Assembly: GCA_018818785.1 (NCBI GenBank)
Contig: JAHIRF010000005.1
Location: forward strand, 186,001 to 250,000
Length of the DNA: 64,000 nt
From: Thermoplasmatota archaeon
GTDB taxonomy: Archaea; Thermoplasmatota; Thermoplasmata; UBA10834
Direction of reading: 5' to 3'
The position numbers and the translations under genes were made by a program. The notes beneath the pieces are model-generated. The model had not been told where the DNA came from and did no database searches. It saw only the letters and a list, made by a program, of their open reading frames with translations. Positions 8,462 to 20,440 of the stretch are shown here, piece after piece (positions within the stretch are counted from its first letter, which is position 1; the number at the start of each line of letters is the position of its first letter).

Positions 8462-8632
8462 TCAAGGTCCGATGAATCCACATCCGGGACACTTGTACTT
8501 GACACTCTGGTCCCTGCAGTTCATGCATCTGCCGATTACAGCGTTCCCGCACTTCGGGCATGGGAACGTGGTCTCGGTCTTCCTGACGAGGCGTATGCCA
8601 CAAGAGGAGCATTTCTTTTCATGGTCGCTCAA
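8462..8632 (-). CDS. Small zinc-ribbon protein paired with EF-1 beta
   Basis: 56 aa with a TTG start. The sequence contains four CxxC-type knuckles (CSSCG, CPKCG, CMNC, CPGCG), enough for two zinc ribbons, and little else. It is cotranscribed with EF-1 beta, a linkage known in archaea, including the haloarchaeal two-zinc-finger protein HVO_2753. The start is supported by a GAGGTC ribosome-binding site 7 nt upstream. The open frame continues about 210 bp further upstream, but that part does not look coding. Function is unknown; the linkage suggests a role in translation or RNA binding. Confidence 0.85.
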   Translation of the reverse strand: MSDHEKKCSSCGIRLVRKTETTFPCPKCGNAVIGRCMNCRDQSVKYKCPGCGFIGP

Positions 8633-8668
8633 AATCTTCGACCTCGGCGCTGAGATATAAGCTATTTG

Positions 8669-8678
8669 TATATAACCC
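8669..8678 (-). promoter_or_regulatory. TATA-like promoter of the zinc-ribbon/EF-1 beta transcript
   Basis: The minus strand reads GGTTATATAC. It lies about 40 bp before the TTG start, giving a predicted leader of about 15 nt that includes the ribosome-binding site. The divergent flavodoxin gene has its own weaker TTAAAT element at 8700-8705. Confidence 0.5.
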
Positions 8679-8740
8679 TTAGTGAGCTGGACAGCGAAGT
8701 TAAATCTATTGGATTCCATCAGTGCCAGGGGCTGACAAAT

Positions 8741-9208
8741 ATGAGAGGTCTGGTCGTTTACGACAGCTACTATGGAAATACGAAGGCGGTTGCCGAGGCC
8801 ATTGCCGAGGAGATCCGGGCAATGGGTCACGATGCGGTCATGCATTCTGCAAGGGAGAGCTTCCCGAAAGAGCTGGACTATGGTTTCCTATTCATCGGAT
8901 CGCCCACGCGTATGACCAAGATGACTAGCCGCACGAAGAAGTTCGTGAAGAAGCTCGGGAAGAGTTCCTGGAGCTCAAAGCCCGTGTATACGTATGATAC
9001 TATTATGACTGGTGCGATGGAGAACGCAGGGCGTTGGAGTGGGACGGCCGCTCAGAAGCTGCATGATCTCGCCAAAGATGTCGGTCTCAATCCAGACCCA
9101 TCGGTCCTGCACACCGATGTTACCGGCATGAAGGGACCGTTGGCAAAAGACGCAATCGACAAGGCGAAGGCGTATGTACGCGATAGCTTGTCGAAGCTCG
9201 ACAGATGA
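8741..9208 (+). CDS. Flavodoxin-fold protein
   Basis: 155 aa. The FMN phosphate-binding loop is [15 protein letters not shown] (about residues 9-23), and [20 protein letters not shown] follows the second strand as in flavodoxins and WrbA-like or protoporphyrinogen-oxidase-like proteins. The third loop contains [20 protein letters not shown]. It probably acts as a soluble electron carrier or small flavin oxidoreductase. The ATG at 8741 is chosen because the FMN fold starts there ([12 protein letters not shown]). Confidence 0.82.
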   Translation: MRGLVVYDSYYGNTKAVAEAIAEEIRAMGHDAVMHSARESFPKELDYGFLFIGSPTRMTKMTSRTKKFVKKLGKSSWSSKPVYTYDTIMTGAMENAGRWSGTAAQKLHDLAKDVGLNPDPSVLHTDVTGMKGPLAKDAIDKAKAYVRDSLSKLDR

Positions 9209-9467
9209 CGATGTGTCCTTGCTCCGATCATCTGGGTGCGTCTAGAGTCGACGCATTTCCCGTCAGTGTGATAACCCGTGGCAATGGTGCAGTTAATAAT
9301 ATTTGCCCAAAACGCTATTATTATTATCCAATTATTATAGTACAATACACCAAATATATGCTGTCTGGAGGGGAATCCGGCCCAAACCTCTCGATGGATG
9401 ATAGTCATTAAATACTTGAACGAACTACACGGGCTGCTAACGCAGCCTAGGGTATCTACGCCGCCCA
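9209..9467. other. Intergenic region upstream of tRNA-Lys
   Basis: I see no gene here. Positions 9294-9361 are very AT-rich with TTA/TAA repeats, including an inverted TAATAAT/ATTATTA pair, and may terminate the flavodoxin transcript. A TATA-like TTAAATAC at 9408-9415 is the likely tRNA-Lys promoter. A 6-bp GC stem (GGCTGC/GCAGCC, 9432-9447, loop TAAC) lies near the predicted transcription start. Confidence 0.5.
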
Positions 9468-9489
9468 GGGCCCGTAGCTCAGCTAGGTA

Positions 9490-9528
9490 GGAATCTCATG
9501 CATTCTCGATGTTATGGTTTCCCTAGAA
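9490..9528 (+). other. Putative archaeal tRNA intron in the D-loop
   Basis: The exon bases CUAGG (9483-9487) pair with intron bases CCUAG (9522-9526). Three-nt bulges UAG (9488-9490) and AAA (9527-9529) flank this helix, and a short GAA/UUC intron helix follows. Cleavage after the second base of each bulge gives a 39-nt intron. The outer D-stem helix is separated by an unpaired AG, so the motif is relaxed rather than perfect. Confidence 0.75.
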
Positions 9529-9567
9529 AGAGCATCTGCCTTTTAAGCAGGTGGCCCGGGGTTCGAA

Positions 9568-9597
9568 TGACTACGCCATACAGACTAGTCTCGGAAA
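9568..9597 (+). other. Putative archaeal tRNA intron in the T-loop
   Basis: Outer helix: the T-stem CGGGG/CCCCG. Central helix: exon UUCG (9562-9565) with intron CGGA (9592-9595). Bulges: AAU (9566-9568) and AAU (9596-9598). Intron helix: GACUA (9569-9573) with UAGUC (9586-9590). Cleavage after the second bulge base restores the universal T-loop UUCGAAU. Confidence 0.82.
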
Positions 9598-9635
9598 TCC
9601 CCGCGGGCCCGCCGGGCGTCGACTGCGGACCGGGG

Positions 9636-9664
9636 GAGAAACGGAACGAATCCCACGGTTTCTC
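9636..9664 (+). repeat. Inverted repeat between tRNA-Lys and rpoH
   Basis: GAGAAAC (9636-9642) and GTTTCTC (9658-9664) form a 7-bp hairpin with a 15-nt loop in the 86-bp gap upstream of rpoH. It could end the tRNA transcript or lie in the rpoH leader; the sequence does not decide. Confidence 0.3.
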
Positions 9665-9697
9665 TGTAGAATACCCTTCGCCAGTATGGTGATTAGG

Positions 9698-9955
9698 ATG
9701 GCCGGAGAATTTAACGTCTTGGAGCATGAGCTCGTACCCGAGTATCATCTTCTGTCGGAGAAGGAGGCCGAGAAGGTCCTTAAGCAGCTGAAGCTTACGA
9801 AGGACCAGCTTCCAAAGACAAGGATAACTGACCCGTGCATTCGCACGCTCGATGCGATTGTTGGGCCAGTCGAAGAGGGAATGGTAGTCAAGATCGTCAG
9901 GCGCAGCTCAACGAGCGGCGTGTCGATCTGTTACAGACTTGTAGTGCGGGGGTGA
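9698..9955 (+). CDS. rpoH: RNA polymerase subunit H (Rpo5, RPB5 C-terminal homologue)
   Basis: 85 aa. Subunit H is the small jaw component of archaeal RNA polymerase. The body [19 protein letters not shown] and the C-terminal [15 protein letters not shown] are characteristic, as is the ~80-residue length. ATG 9698 is chosen over ATG 9686 because GGTG lies 6 nt upstream and archaeal H starts just before the HxLVP segment. It opens the rpoH-rpoB-rpoA1-rpoA2-rpl30e-nusA operon, 4 bp before rpoB. Confidence 0.94.
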   Translation: MAGEFNVLEHELVPEYHLLSEKEAEKVLKQLKLTKDQLPKTRITDPCIRTLDAIVGPVEEGMVVKIVRRSSTSGVSICYRLVVRG

Positions 9956-9959
9956 ACCC

Positions 9960-12900
9960 TTGAGGGAACTTGTTGAAACCTATTTCAGGGAAAGAAGTGT
10001 AGTCAACCATCACACAGCGTCGTACAACGATTTCCTGCCGACGATAGACCATCCGAACAGCAGGATGCAGACGATCGTGGACAACGTCCGCGCATCTCCC
10101 GACGAGGCCGACAGGGGGATAATCCGGCTCGACCCAGACCGGACCGAGGGCAAGATCATCGAGATCAGGATCGGTCGCAGAAGGGACGAGAAGACCGGGC
10201 GCGTTGATCCAAGCGCCAGGCCGACGATATCTGTCGGAAGGCCGGTGATCAAGGAGGCCAATGGTGCCACCCACGACCTCTATCCGATGGAGGCGAGGTT
10301 GAGGAACCTCAATTACTCCGCACCGATTCATCTCGAATTCACGATCGTAGAGGACGGGATCGAACGCGAGCCAGAGAGGGTGCACATCGGTGACCTGCCC
10401 GTAATGATACAGTCCAAGAAGTGCAACCTGCACAAAGACAACATCGACATGGACCGCGAACCGACCGACGAAGACGTCCGCGAGTTTCATGTGAAGATGG
10501 GCGAAGATTTGTGCGACCCAGGCGGCTATTTCATCATAGGTGGTACCGAGAGGGCGCTGATATCCCTCGAGGACCTCGCGCCGAACAGGGTCATGGTCGA
10601 GATGAACGAGCGCTACGGCACGAGCCTACACGTTGCGAAAGTATTCTCGCAGAAGGAAGGTTACAGGGCGCTCACTCTGATGGAGAAGAAGAAGGACGGT
10701 ATACTGGTCGTATCAGTGCCCGCTGCCTCCGGTCAGATCCCGTTAATAGTCCTCATGAAGTCTCTCGGGATGGAGAGTGATGAGGAGATATACAAATCGA
10801 TAGTGTCTGATCCGCAGATGGCGAACATCGTGTACGCCAACATCGAAGAGTGTCAGAACAAGAAGCTGTATCCTCCGAACGGCATCTACACGACCGAGGA
10901 CGCGATACTGTTCCTCGAGAGGAAGTTCGCGACTGGCCAGGCGAAGGAATACAGGGCGAAGAAGGTCGAGAGCATAATCGACCGGTCCCTGCTACCACAC
11001 CTTGGTGACACCTCGGATGCGAGGATGAAGAAGTCCATATTCCTGGGCCGTGTCGCCAGAGCCATACTCGAACTTGAGCTCGGCAAGCGTAAGGAGGACG
11101 ACAAGGACCACTACGCTAACAAGAGGTTGAAGCTCGCAGGCGACCTGATGGAGGACCTCTATAGGGTCGCTTTCACCAACCTGATCAAGGACCTGAAGTA
11201 CCAACTGGAGCGAGGGTACACGAGGAAGAAGGGCATGAGGATATCCTCGGCCATAAGACCTGATCTACTCACCCACAGGTTGCTCCATGCGTTCGCGACC
11301 GGCAACTGGGTCGGCGGAAGGGCTGGTGTCTCTCAATTGCTGGACAGGACGTCCAACATGAGCGCGCTGTCCCACCTTAGGAGGGTAACATCGCCACTCA
11401 CCAGGAGCCAGCCTCACTTCGAGGCGAGGGACCTGCACCCCACTCAATGGGGTCGATTGTGTCCGAACGAGACTCCTGAAGGTCAGAATTGCGGTCTGGT
11501 CAAGAACTGCGCTCTCATCATCGATGTGAGTGAGGGGACGGACGACAAGGAGGTCATCTGGCTCCTGCGCGACCTTGGCGTGAAGGAGGTCAGCGAGCAG
11601 CAGACGACCGAGACCCGTGTCTATGTCAACGGTGACCTGATAGGTCTCCACGACAAGCCCAAAGAGCTGGTCGAGGAGATACGCCAGAGGCGCAGGTCCG
11701 GCCTGTTGTCGCACGAGGTCAACATACGCTTCGACAACAACATGAATGAGATCATTATCAACTGCGACGAGGGCAGGCTGAGGAGGCCTCTGCTCGTCGT
11801 CCGCCACGGCAAGACGCTCATGACCCGGAGGCACATCGAGGACATGCGGTCGCATAAGGCGAAGTGGTCCGACCTCATACGCGAGGGAGTCGTCGAATGG
11901 ATCGATGCGGAAGAAGAGGAAGATTCCTATATCGCCGTGTTCGCGCACGAGACACCTCAGAAGTGTGAGCACTGCGGAAAGTTCCTGTCCACACTCGATG
12001 TGGAATGGCGCAACCCTGGAGAGGAGGGCAAGACCGTCCTGGAGTGCAAGTCATGTGGCGGCACGATGCAGATCGAATCGCAACTGAAGGATAACCACAC
12101 TCACCTGGAGATCGACCCGATGGTCATCCTGGGTGTGTGTTCAGGCATGGTTCCGTACCCCGAGCACAACTCTAGCCCGAGGGTCACCATGGGTGCGGGT
12201 ATGGCCAAGCAGTCGTTGGGCCTGAGTTCGTCCAACTACCGCATAAGGCCGGATACCCGGAGTCACGTGATGCACTATCCGCAGCGGTCGTTGACGACCA
12301 CGAAGACGATGGAGTTCGTCAACTTCATGCACAGGCCCGCGGGACAGAACTTCGTTGTCGCGATAATGTCGTATCAGGGTTACAACATGGAAGATGCGAT
12401 CGTCATGAACAAGTCCTCCGTCGAGAGGGGGCTGGGCCGATCGACCTTCATGAGGACCTACAGGGCGGAGGAGCGCAGGTATCCGGGAGGTCAGGAGGAC
12501 CACTTCGAGATACCGAGTCCGGATGTTAGAGGCGCCAGAGCCGACCTCTCCTACAGCAACTTGGGTGAGGACGGTCTCATCGGCCCTGAGACGAGGGTCG
12601 AGGGCGGTGATGTGCTCATAGGCAAGACGTCACCTCCGAGGTTCTTGGAGGAGGAAGCTGATTTCCTCACACCTCAGAAGAGGAGGGAGACATCCGTCAC
12701 GGTCCGTCCAGGCGAGAGCGGCTGGGTCGACTCCGTCATGCTGACTGAGTCCGAGAACGGGTCGAGGCTCGTCAAGGTCAAGGTCAGGGATCAGAGGATC
12801 CCGGAGCTGGGGGACAAGTTCGCTTCCAGACACGGCCAGAAGGGTGTCGTCGGATTGCTCGTGCACCAGGAGGACATGCCGTTCACTGGTGACGGATTGA

Positions 12901-13546
12901 TCCCAGACCTGATCATCAACCCGCACGCCATCCCATCCCGTATGACCGTCGCCCACGTGCTGGAGATGGTCGGCGGCAAGGTCGGCTCGATGGAAGGCAG
13001 ATTCATGGACGGTACCGCGTTCAGCGGCGAGACGGAAGAGGCGATCAGAGACGCGCTCATACGGAACGGGTTCAAGCATAACGGTAACGAGGTCATGTAT
13101 GACGGGGTCACCGGCCGCAAGATAGAGGCGGAGATATTCATCGGCGTGATCTACTACCAGAAGCTGCACCACATGGTATCTGGTAAATTGCATGTCAGGA
13201 GCAGAGGCCCGGTCCAGATACTCACCAGACAGCCGACCGAGGGGCGCTCGAGGCAGGGCGGTCTGAGATTCGGTGAGATGGAGAGGGATTGCCTGATCGG
13301 TCACGGGGCCGCGATGGTCATCAAGGACAGGCTCTTGGATGAATCTGATGGTACGCTGCAATATGTCTGTGGCAACTCGAGCTGCGGACATATCGCGATC
13401 CTGGATAGGAGAGGCACGTTGAGGTGCCCTGTCTGTGGCAATAACTCGAAGATATACCAGGTCCAGACATCCTACGCGTTCAAACTGTTGCTCGACGAGC
13501 TTCTGTCGCTTGGTGTCGCCATGCGCCTTCAACTGGAGGATTTGAA

Positions 13547-13550
<4 letters not shown>
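9960..13550 (+). CDS. rpoB: DNA-directed RNA polymerase subunit B (unsplit)
   Basis: 1196 aa with a TTG start preceded by GGGGGTGA. It is the second-largest catalytic subunit and is undivided; many methanogens and halophiles split it into B'' and B'. Recognisable blocks include the N-terminal lobe, a central zinc site (CEHCGKFL...CKSCGG, about residues 668-703), [11 protein letters not shown], the [15 protein letters not shown] motif, and a C-terminal zinc ribbon (CGNSSCGH...CPVCGN). Its end overlaps rpoA1 by four bases (ATGA), implying translational coupling. Confidence 0.97.
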
Positions 13551-17778
<4,228 letters not shown>

Positions 17779-17780
17779 AC

Positions 17781-18059
17781 ATGATAGATATCGCGAGAGC
17801 TCTGAAGACAGCGGCTGCATCGGGAGACGTCAGGTTCGGCCTCGCAGAGACTAAGAAATCACTGAAGAACGGCGAAGCGAAGATGGTCGTCGTGGCAAGC
17901 AACTGTCCCGAGAAAGATGAGTTGCAGGCGACCTCGAGCGTCAAGGTGATCGCATTCCCTGGATCGAACCTCGAACTTGGTTCGGCATGCGGGAAACCCT
18001 ATCCGATCTCCGCGCTCGCTGTAATCAGCCCTGGAGAGTCGAACATACTATCTGCCTGA
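17781..18059 (+). CDS. rpl30e: Ribosomal protein L30e-like protein
   Basis: 92 aa, L7Ae/L30e superfamily. MIDIARALKTAAASGDVRFG and KMVVVASNCPEKDEL are typical of archaeal L30e, which normally lies between rpoA2 and nusA as here. It starts 2 bp after the rpoA2 stop. It binds rRNA in the large subunit. Confidence 0.92.
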   Translation: MIDIARALKTAAASGDVRFGLAETKKSLKNGEAKMVVVASNCPEKDELQATSSVKVIAFPGSNLELGSACGKPYPISALAVISPGESNILSA

Positions 18060-18071
18060 AGAGTTGGTCCA

Positions 18072-18497
18072 ATGGGAGACATCACCTTTACGGAGGACAC
18101 CCTCCGGTACATTTCTCTTTTCGAGAAGATAACTGGCACTCAGGTCAAGGACTGTATGGAGACTGAGGAGAAGCTCGTCTTCGTGGTCGAGAAAGGCCAG
18201 GGGTCAAGGGCCGTGGGCAAGAAGGGCGAGAATGTCATCCGCCTGAAGAACCTCACGAGCAAGAACATACATGTGATCGAGTACTCGGAAGATCCAGAGA
18301 CATTCGTGAGGAACGTGTTCCACACGTACAGCGTGCAATCCGTCGCGCTCGAGGACCGCGGGAACATAGTGCACGCGACGGTCACCGTCGACCCAAAGGT
18401 CAAAGGGAAGGCGATAGGCAAGAACGGCCGTAACCTGAGGATCGCCAGGGAGATCGTCAGCAGGCATCATAACATACAGAGCATCAGCGTCGCTTGA
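18072..18497 (+). CDS. nusA: Archaeal NusA (two KH domains)
   Basis: 141 aa. It has two KH RNA-binding domains, each with a GXXG loop (VGKKGENVIRLK and IGKNGRNLRIARE). Archaeal NusA lacks the bacterial N-terminal polymerase-binding region and the S1 domain, which matches the short length. It closes the RNA polymerase operon. The ribosomal and elongation-factor genes that often follow are absent, and its end overlaps a convergent radical SAM gene by 14 bp. Confidence 0.95.
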   Translation: MGDITFTEDTLRYISLFEKITGTQVKDCMETEEKLVFVVEKGQGSRAVGKKGENVIRLKNLTSKNIHVIEYSEDPETFVRNVFHTYSVQSVALEDRGNIVHATVTVDPKVKGKAIGKNGRNLRIAREIVSRHHNIQSISVA

Positions 18498-19569
18498 GCG
18501 GCGAACGCTCGACCTCGAGCCTGTCCGCGGTCGGATATTCTTCCACGATGAATGATTCCAGTTCGAGCTCCCCTGCGATCTCCTCCAGCACCCATGGGGC
18601 GATCTCGAGCCTCTTCTTCTCGAGATCGACGAACATGAGTCTTCTGGGCACTTCGAACCTCTGCCTCAGCATCTCCATGGTCCCGCCAATGTCTTTCGTC
18701 TCTATGACGCCCTTGAGCAGGGTCGAATCATTCGTGAGTATCTCGTGCGGTTTCCGGACGTTTCGCGCCCTCCTCGTTATCCTGTTCCGGAGCTGGACGC
18801 CGTCCTTGAACGCGGACGAGCAGTAGTGTATGGGGACCGATACGTCCATTCTCAGCAGTCCGAGCGCGAGTTCCTCGCTTCCGGCGATCCCGGAAGATGC
18901 ATCGTCCTTGACGTCGAACCCTCGCGTCTTGAGCGCTTGCCAGTTGGTCTCGGAGCCCTCCAGTTCGTTTAGGTTTACGAAATCGAGCCCGGAACCGTCG
19001 GCAAACCTTATCGCGGCTTCCAGCCCTCCCTCGCATCCAGGAAGCGACGGTATCTCGAGTCCAGTGACCATGCCTCTCTTCACGGCAAATCTCGTCGCGG
19101 GGGCGAACATCGATCGATCCAATCGCCTCCAGATCACCGGGGTGGGATGGAACCGTATCTCATCGAGTCCGACCCTGGCAACCTTGTCGATCCTTTTCGT
19201 ATCGGTCGTCGAGGTGTACAGATGTATCTGATGGTCGTCCCCGAAATGCTTCTTTAGCATGCGGATGGCGTCCACGGTCCTGTCGATTGACAGTAGAGGG
19301 TCTCCTCCAGTGATTCCCGTTCCAAGGGCGTCGATGAGTTCGGCCTCTTCAATAATTTCATCAAGGGCCCTGACCCTCAGCTCATTCGCGAATATGACGT
19401 CTTTACCTTTCTTCTTGGCTGACAGAGGGCAGTAGTAGCATCTCTTCATGCACCTGCCGGTTATCAGAAGCACGAGCTTGGCACCTTTCTGGCACATGAT
19501 GCAGCCAGGCGCAAGCTTCCCAGTATATGCCGAACCTTTCTGCATGCGTCGGATCCTTGTCACGTCCAC
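18484..19569 (-). CDS. Radical SAM protein related to pyruvate-formate-lyase activases (COG2108 type)
   Basis: 361 aa with a GTG start; an alternative ATG is at 19545. The radical SAM cluster is GRCMKRCYYCPLS (C-x3-C-x2-C), followed by GITGGDPLLSIDRT, the SAM-binding glycine-rich segment. A further pair of cysteines, GCIMCQKGAK, precedes it by about 20 residues. The substrate is not known; the family is widespread in archaea. It converges on nusA and is divergent from pyrF. Confidence 0.82.
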   Translation of the reverse strand: MDVTRIRRMQKGSAYTGKLAPGCIMCQKGAKLVLLITGRCMKRCYYCPLSAKKKGKDVIFANELRVRALDEIIEEAELIDALGTGITGGDPLLSIDRTVDAIRMLKKHFGDDHQIHLYTSTTDTKRIDKVARVGLDEIRFHPTPVIWRRLDRSMFAPATRFAVKRGMVTGLEIPSLPGCEGGLEAAIRFADGSGLDFVNLNELEGSETNWQALKTRGFDVKDDASSGIAGSEELALGLLRMDVSVPIHYCSSAFKDGVQLRNRITRRARNVRKPHEILTNDSTLLKGVIETKDIGGTMEMLRQRFEVPRRLMFVDLEKKRLEIAPWVLEEIAGELELESFIVEEYPTADRLEVERSPLKRR

Positions 19570-19657
19570 TGATATCGGGGTTTTGGTAATTGAATGGATG
19601 CGCTAGCCATCCGGTCGTTTGCAAAGGATTAACGGCACGGTCGACGATTCGTAGACC

Positions 19658-20299
19658 ATGGAGAAGAACACTAGGATCATTCTGGCGCTCGATGTCACCT
19701 CCAGAGACGATGCCATGCGCGTGGTCAGAGCAGTCAAGGATCATGTCGACGGGATCAAGATAAACTGGCCATTGATCCTTGCAGCGGGTCCGGACATAAT
19801 ACGTGAGATGTCTGCAGTCAAGGACGTCATATGCGACATGAAGATCGCAGACATACCGAACACTAACCGTCTGATCGTGGAACAAGCTATGAGCCTAGGG
19901 GCATCCGCCGTCATCGCCCATGGTTTCACAGGCGACGATTCCGTGAGGGCGTGCGTGGAGGCTGCGAAGGGTCAGGTGTTCGTAGTGACTGAGATGAGCC
20001 ATCCAGGCGGAAAGCAATTCACTGCGCCTTTGGCGGACAAGCTAGCATATCTCGCAAAGACCGCGGGCGCAAGAGGCATAGTCGCACCGGCCACGAGGCC
20101 GGAGAGGATCGCCGCCCTCAGAAAGGTCATAGGTGATCTAGAGATAATCAGCCCTGGTGTGGGTGCTCAGGGCGGAAAGGCCTCGGATGCTCTAAATGCA
20201 GGTGCTGACTACATCATCGTCGGCAGGGCGATATACGAAGCCGCGGACCCGGGGAAGGCCGCTTCGGAGTTGGCCGCAGAAACCAAATCCTGTGTCTGA
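19658..20299 (+). CDS. pyrF: Orotidine 5'-phosphate decarboxylase
   Basis: 213 aa TIM-barrel enzyme that forms UMP in the last step of de novo pyrimidine synthesis. The catalytic D-x-K-x2-D array is CDMKIADIPNTN (about residues 67-78), the first strand is LALDVTSRDDA, and the phosphate-binding end is GADYIIVGRAIYEA. The length is normal. The ATG at 19658 is the only reasonable start. Confidence 0.95.
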   Translation: MEKNTRIILALDVTSRDDAMRVVRAVKDHVDGIKINWPLILAAGPDIIREMSAVKDVICDMKIADIPNTNRLIVEQAMSLGASAVIAHGFTGDDSVRACVEAAKGQVFVVTEMSHPGGKQFTAPLADKLAYLAKTAGARGIVAPATRPERIAALRKVIGDLEIISPGVGAQGGKASDALNAGADYIIVGRAIYEAADPGKAASELAAETKSCV

Positions 20300-20371
20300 T
20301 GTGCCCGTGCTTGGCGAGACATGTTCCGAACCGACGACCTGCCCATGCCAGATATTCGACTTATGTGGCAC

Positions 20372-20406
20372 CACGTCCGTAGGACGTGACCCCTAACGTA
20401 TATATA
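20372..20406 (+). promoter_or_regulatory. aglB promoter with adjacent palindrome
   Basis: ACGTATATATAG at 20396-20406 is a strong TATA box about 40 bp before the GTG start. Immediately upstream (20372-20388) is a perfect palindrome, CACGTCC-GTA-GGACGTG, in the position where archaeal activators or repressors often bind. No regulator is identified. Confidence 0.55.
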
Positions 20407-20440
20407 GTGCCCCAGGCATCGCTGGAGCTACTATCACTAG

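Larger units (their letters stand above)
9468..9611 (+). tRNA. tRNA-Lys (UUU) with two non-canonical introns
   Basis: The acceptor stem is GGGCCCG (9468-9474) with CGGGCCC (9604-9610) and discriminator G at 9611. CCA is not encoded. The D-stem GCUC pairs with GAGC across a ~39-nt insertion (about 9490-9528). The anticodon loop at 9540-9546 is C-U-UUU-A-A. The T-stem CGGGG pairs with CCCCG across a 30-nt insertion (9568-9597) inside the T-loop. Both insertions fold as bulge-helix-bulge-like structures. T-loop: helix UUCG/CGGA with AAU bulges on both sides. D-loop: helix CUAGG/CCUAG with UAG and AAA bulges. Removing 39 and 30 nt gives a normal 75-nt tRNA-Lys; the exact D-loop junction is ambiguous by one base. 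Confidence 0.9.

Noticed and set aside
8633-8845. 71-residue upstream extension of the EF-1 beta-linked zinc-ribbon gene
   Set aside because: It overlaps the flavodoxin gene and its promoter, and the conserved part starts at the TTG with a good ribosome-binding site.
9052-9408. 118-aa minus-strand frame over the flavodoxin end and AT-rich gap
   Set aside because: Composition follows the AT-rich repeats, no motif is seen, and half is antisense to flavodoxin.
9551-9697. Upstream extension of rpoH
   Set aside because: This frame crosses the 3' half of the tRNA-Lys gene; rpoH homologues start at the ATG near 9698.
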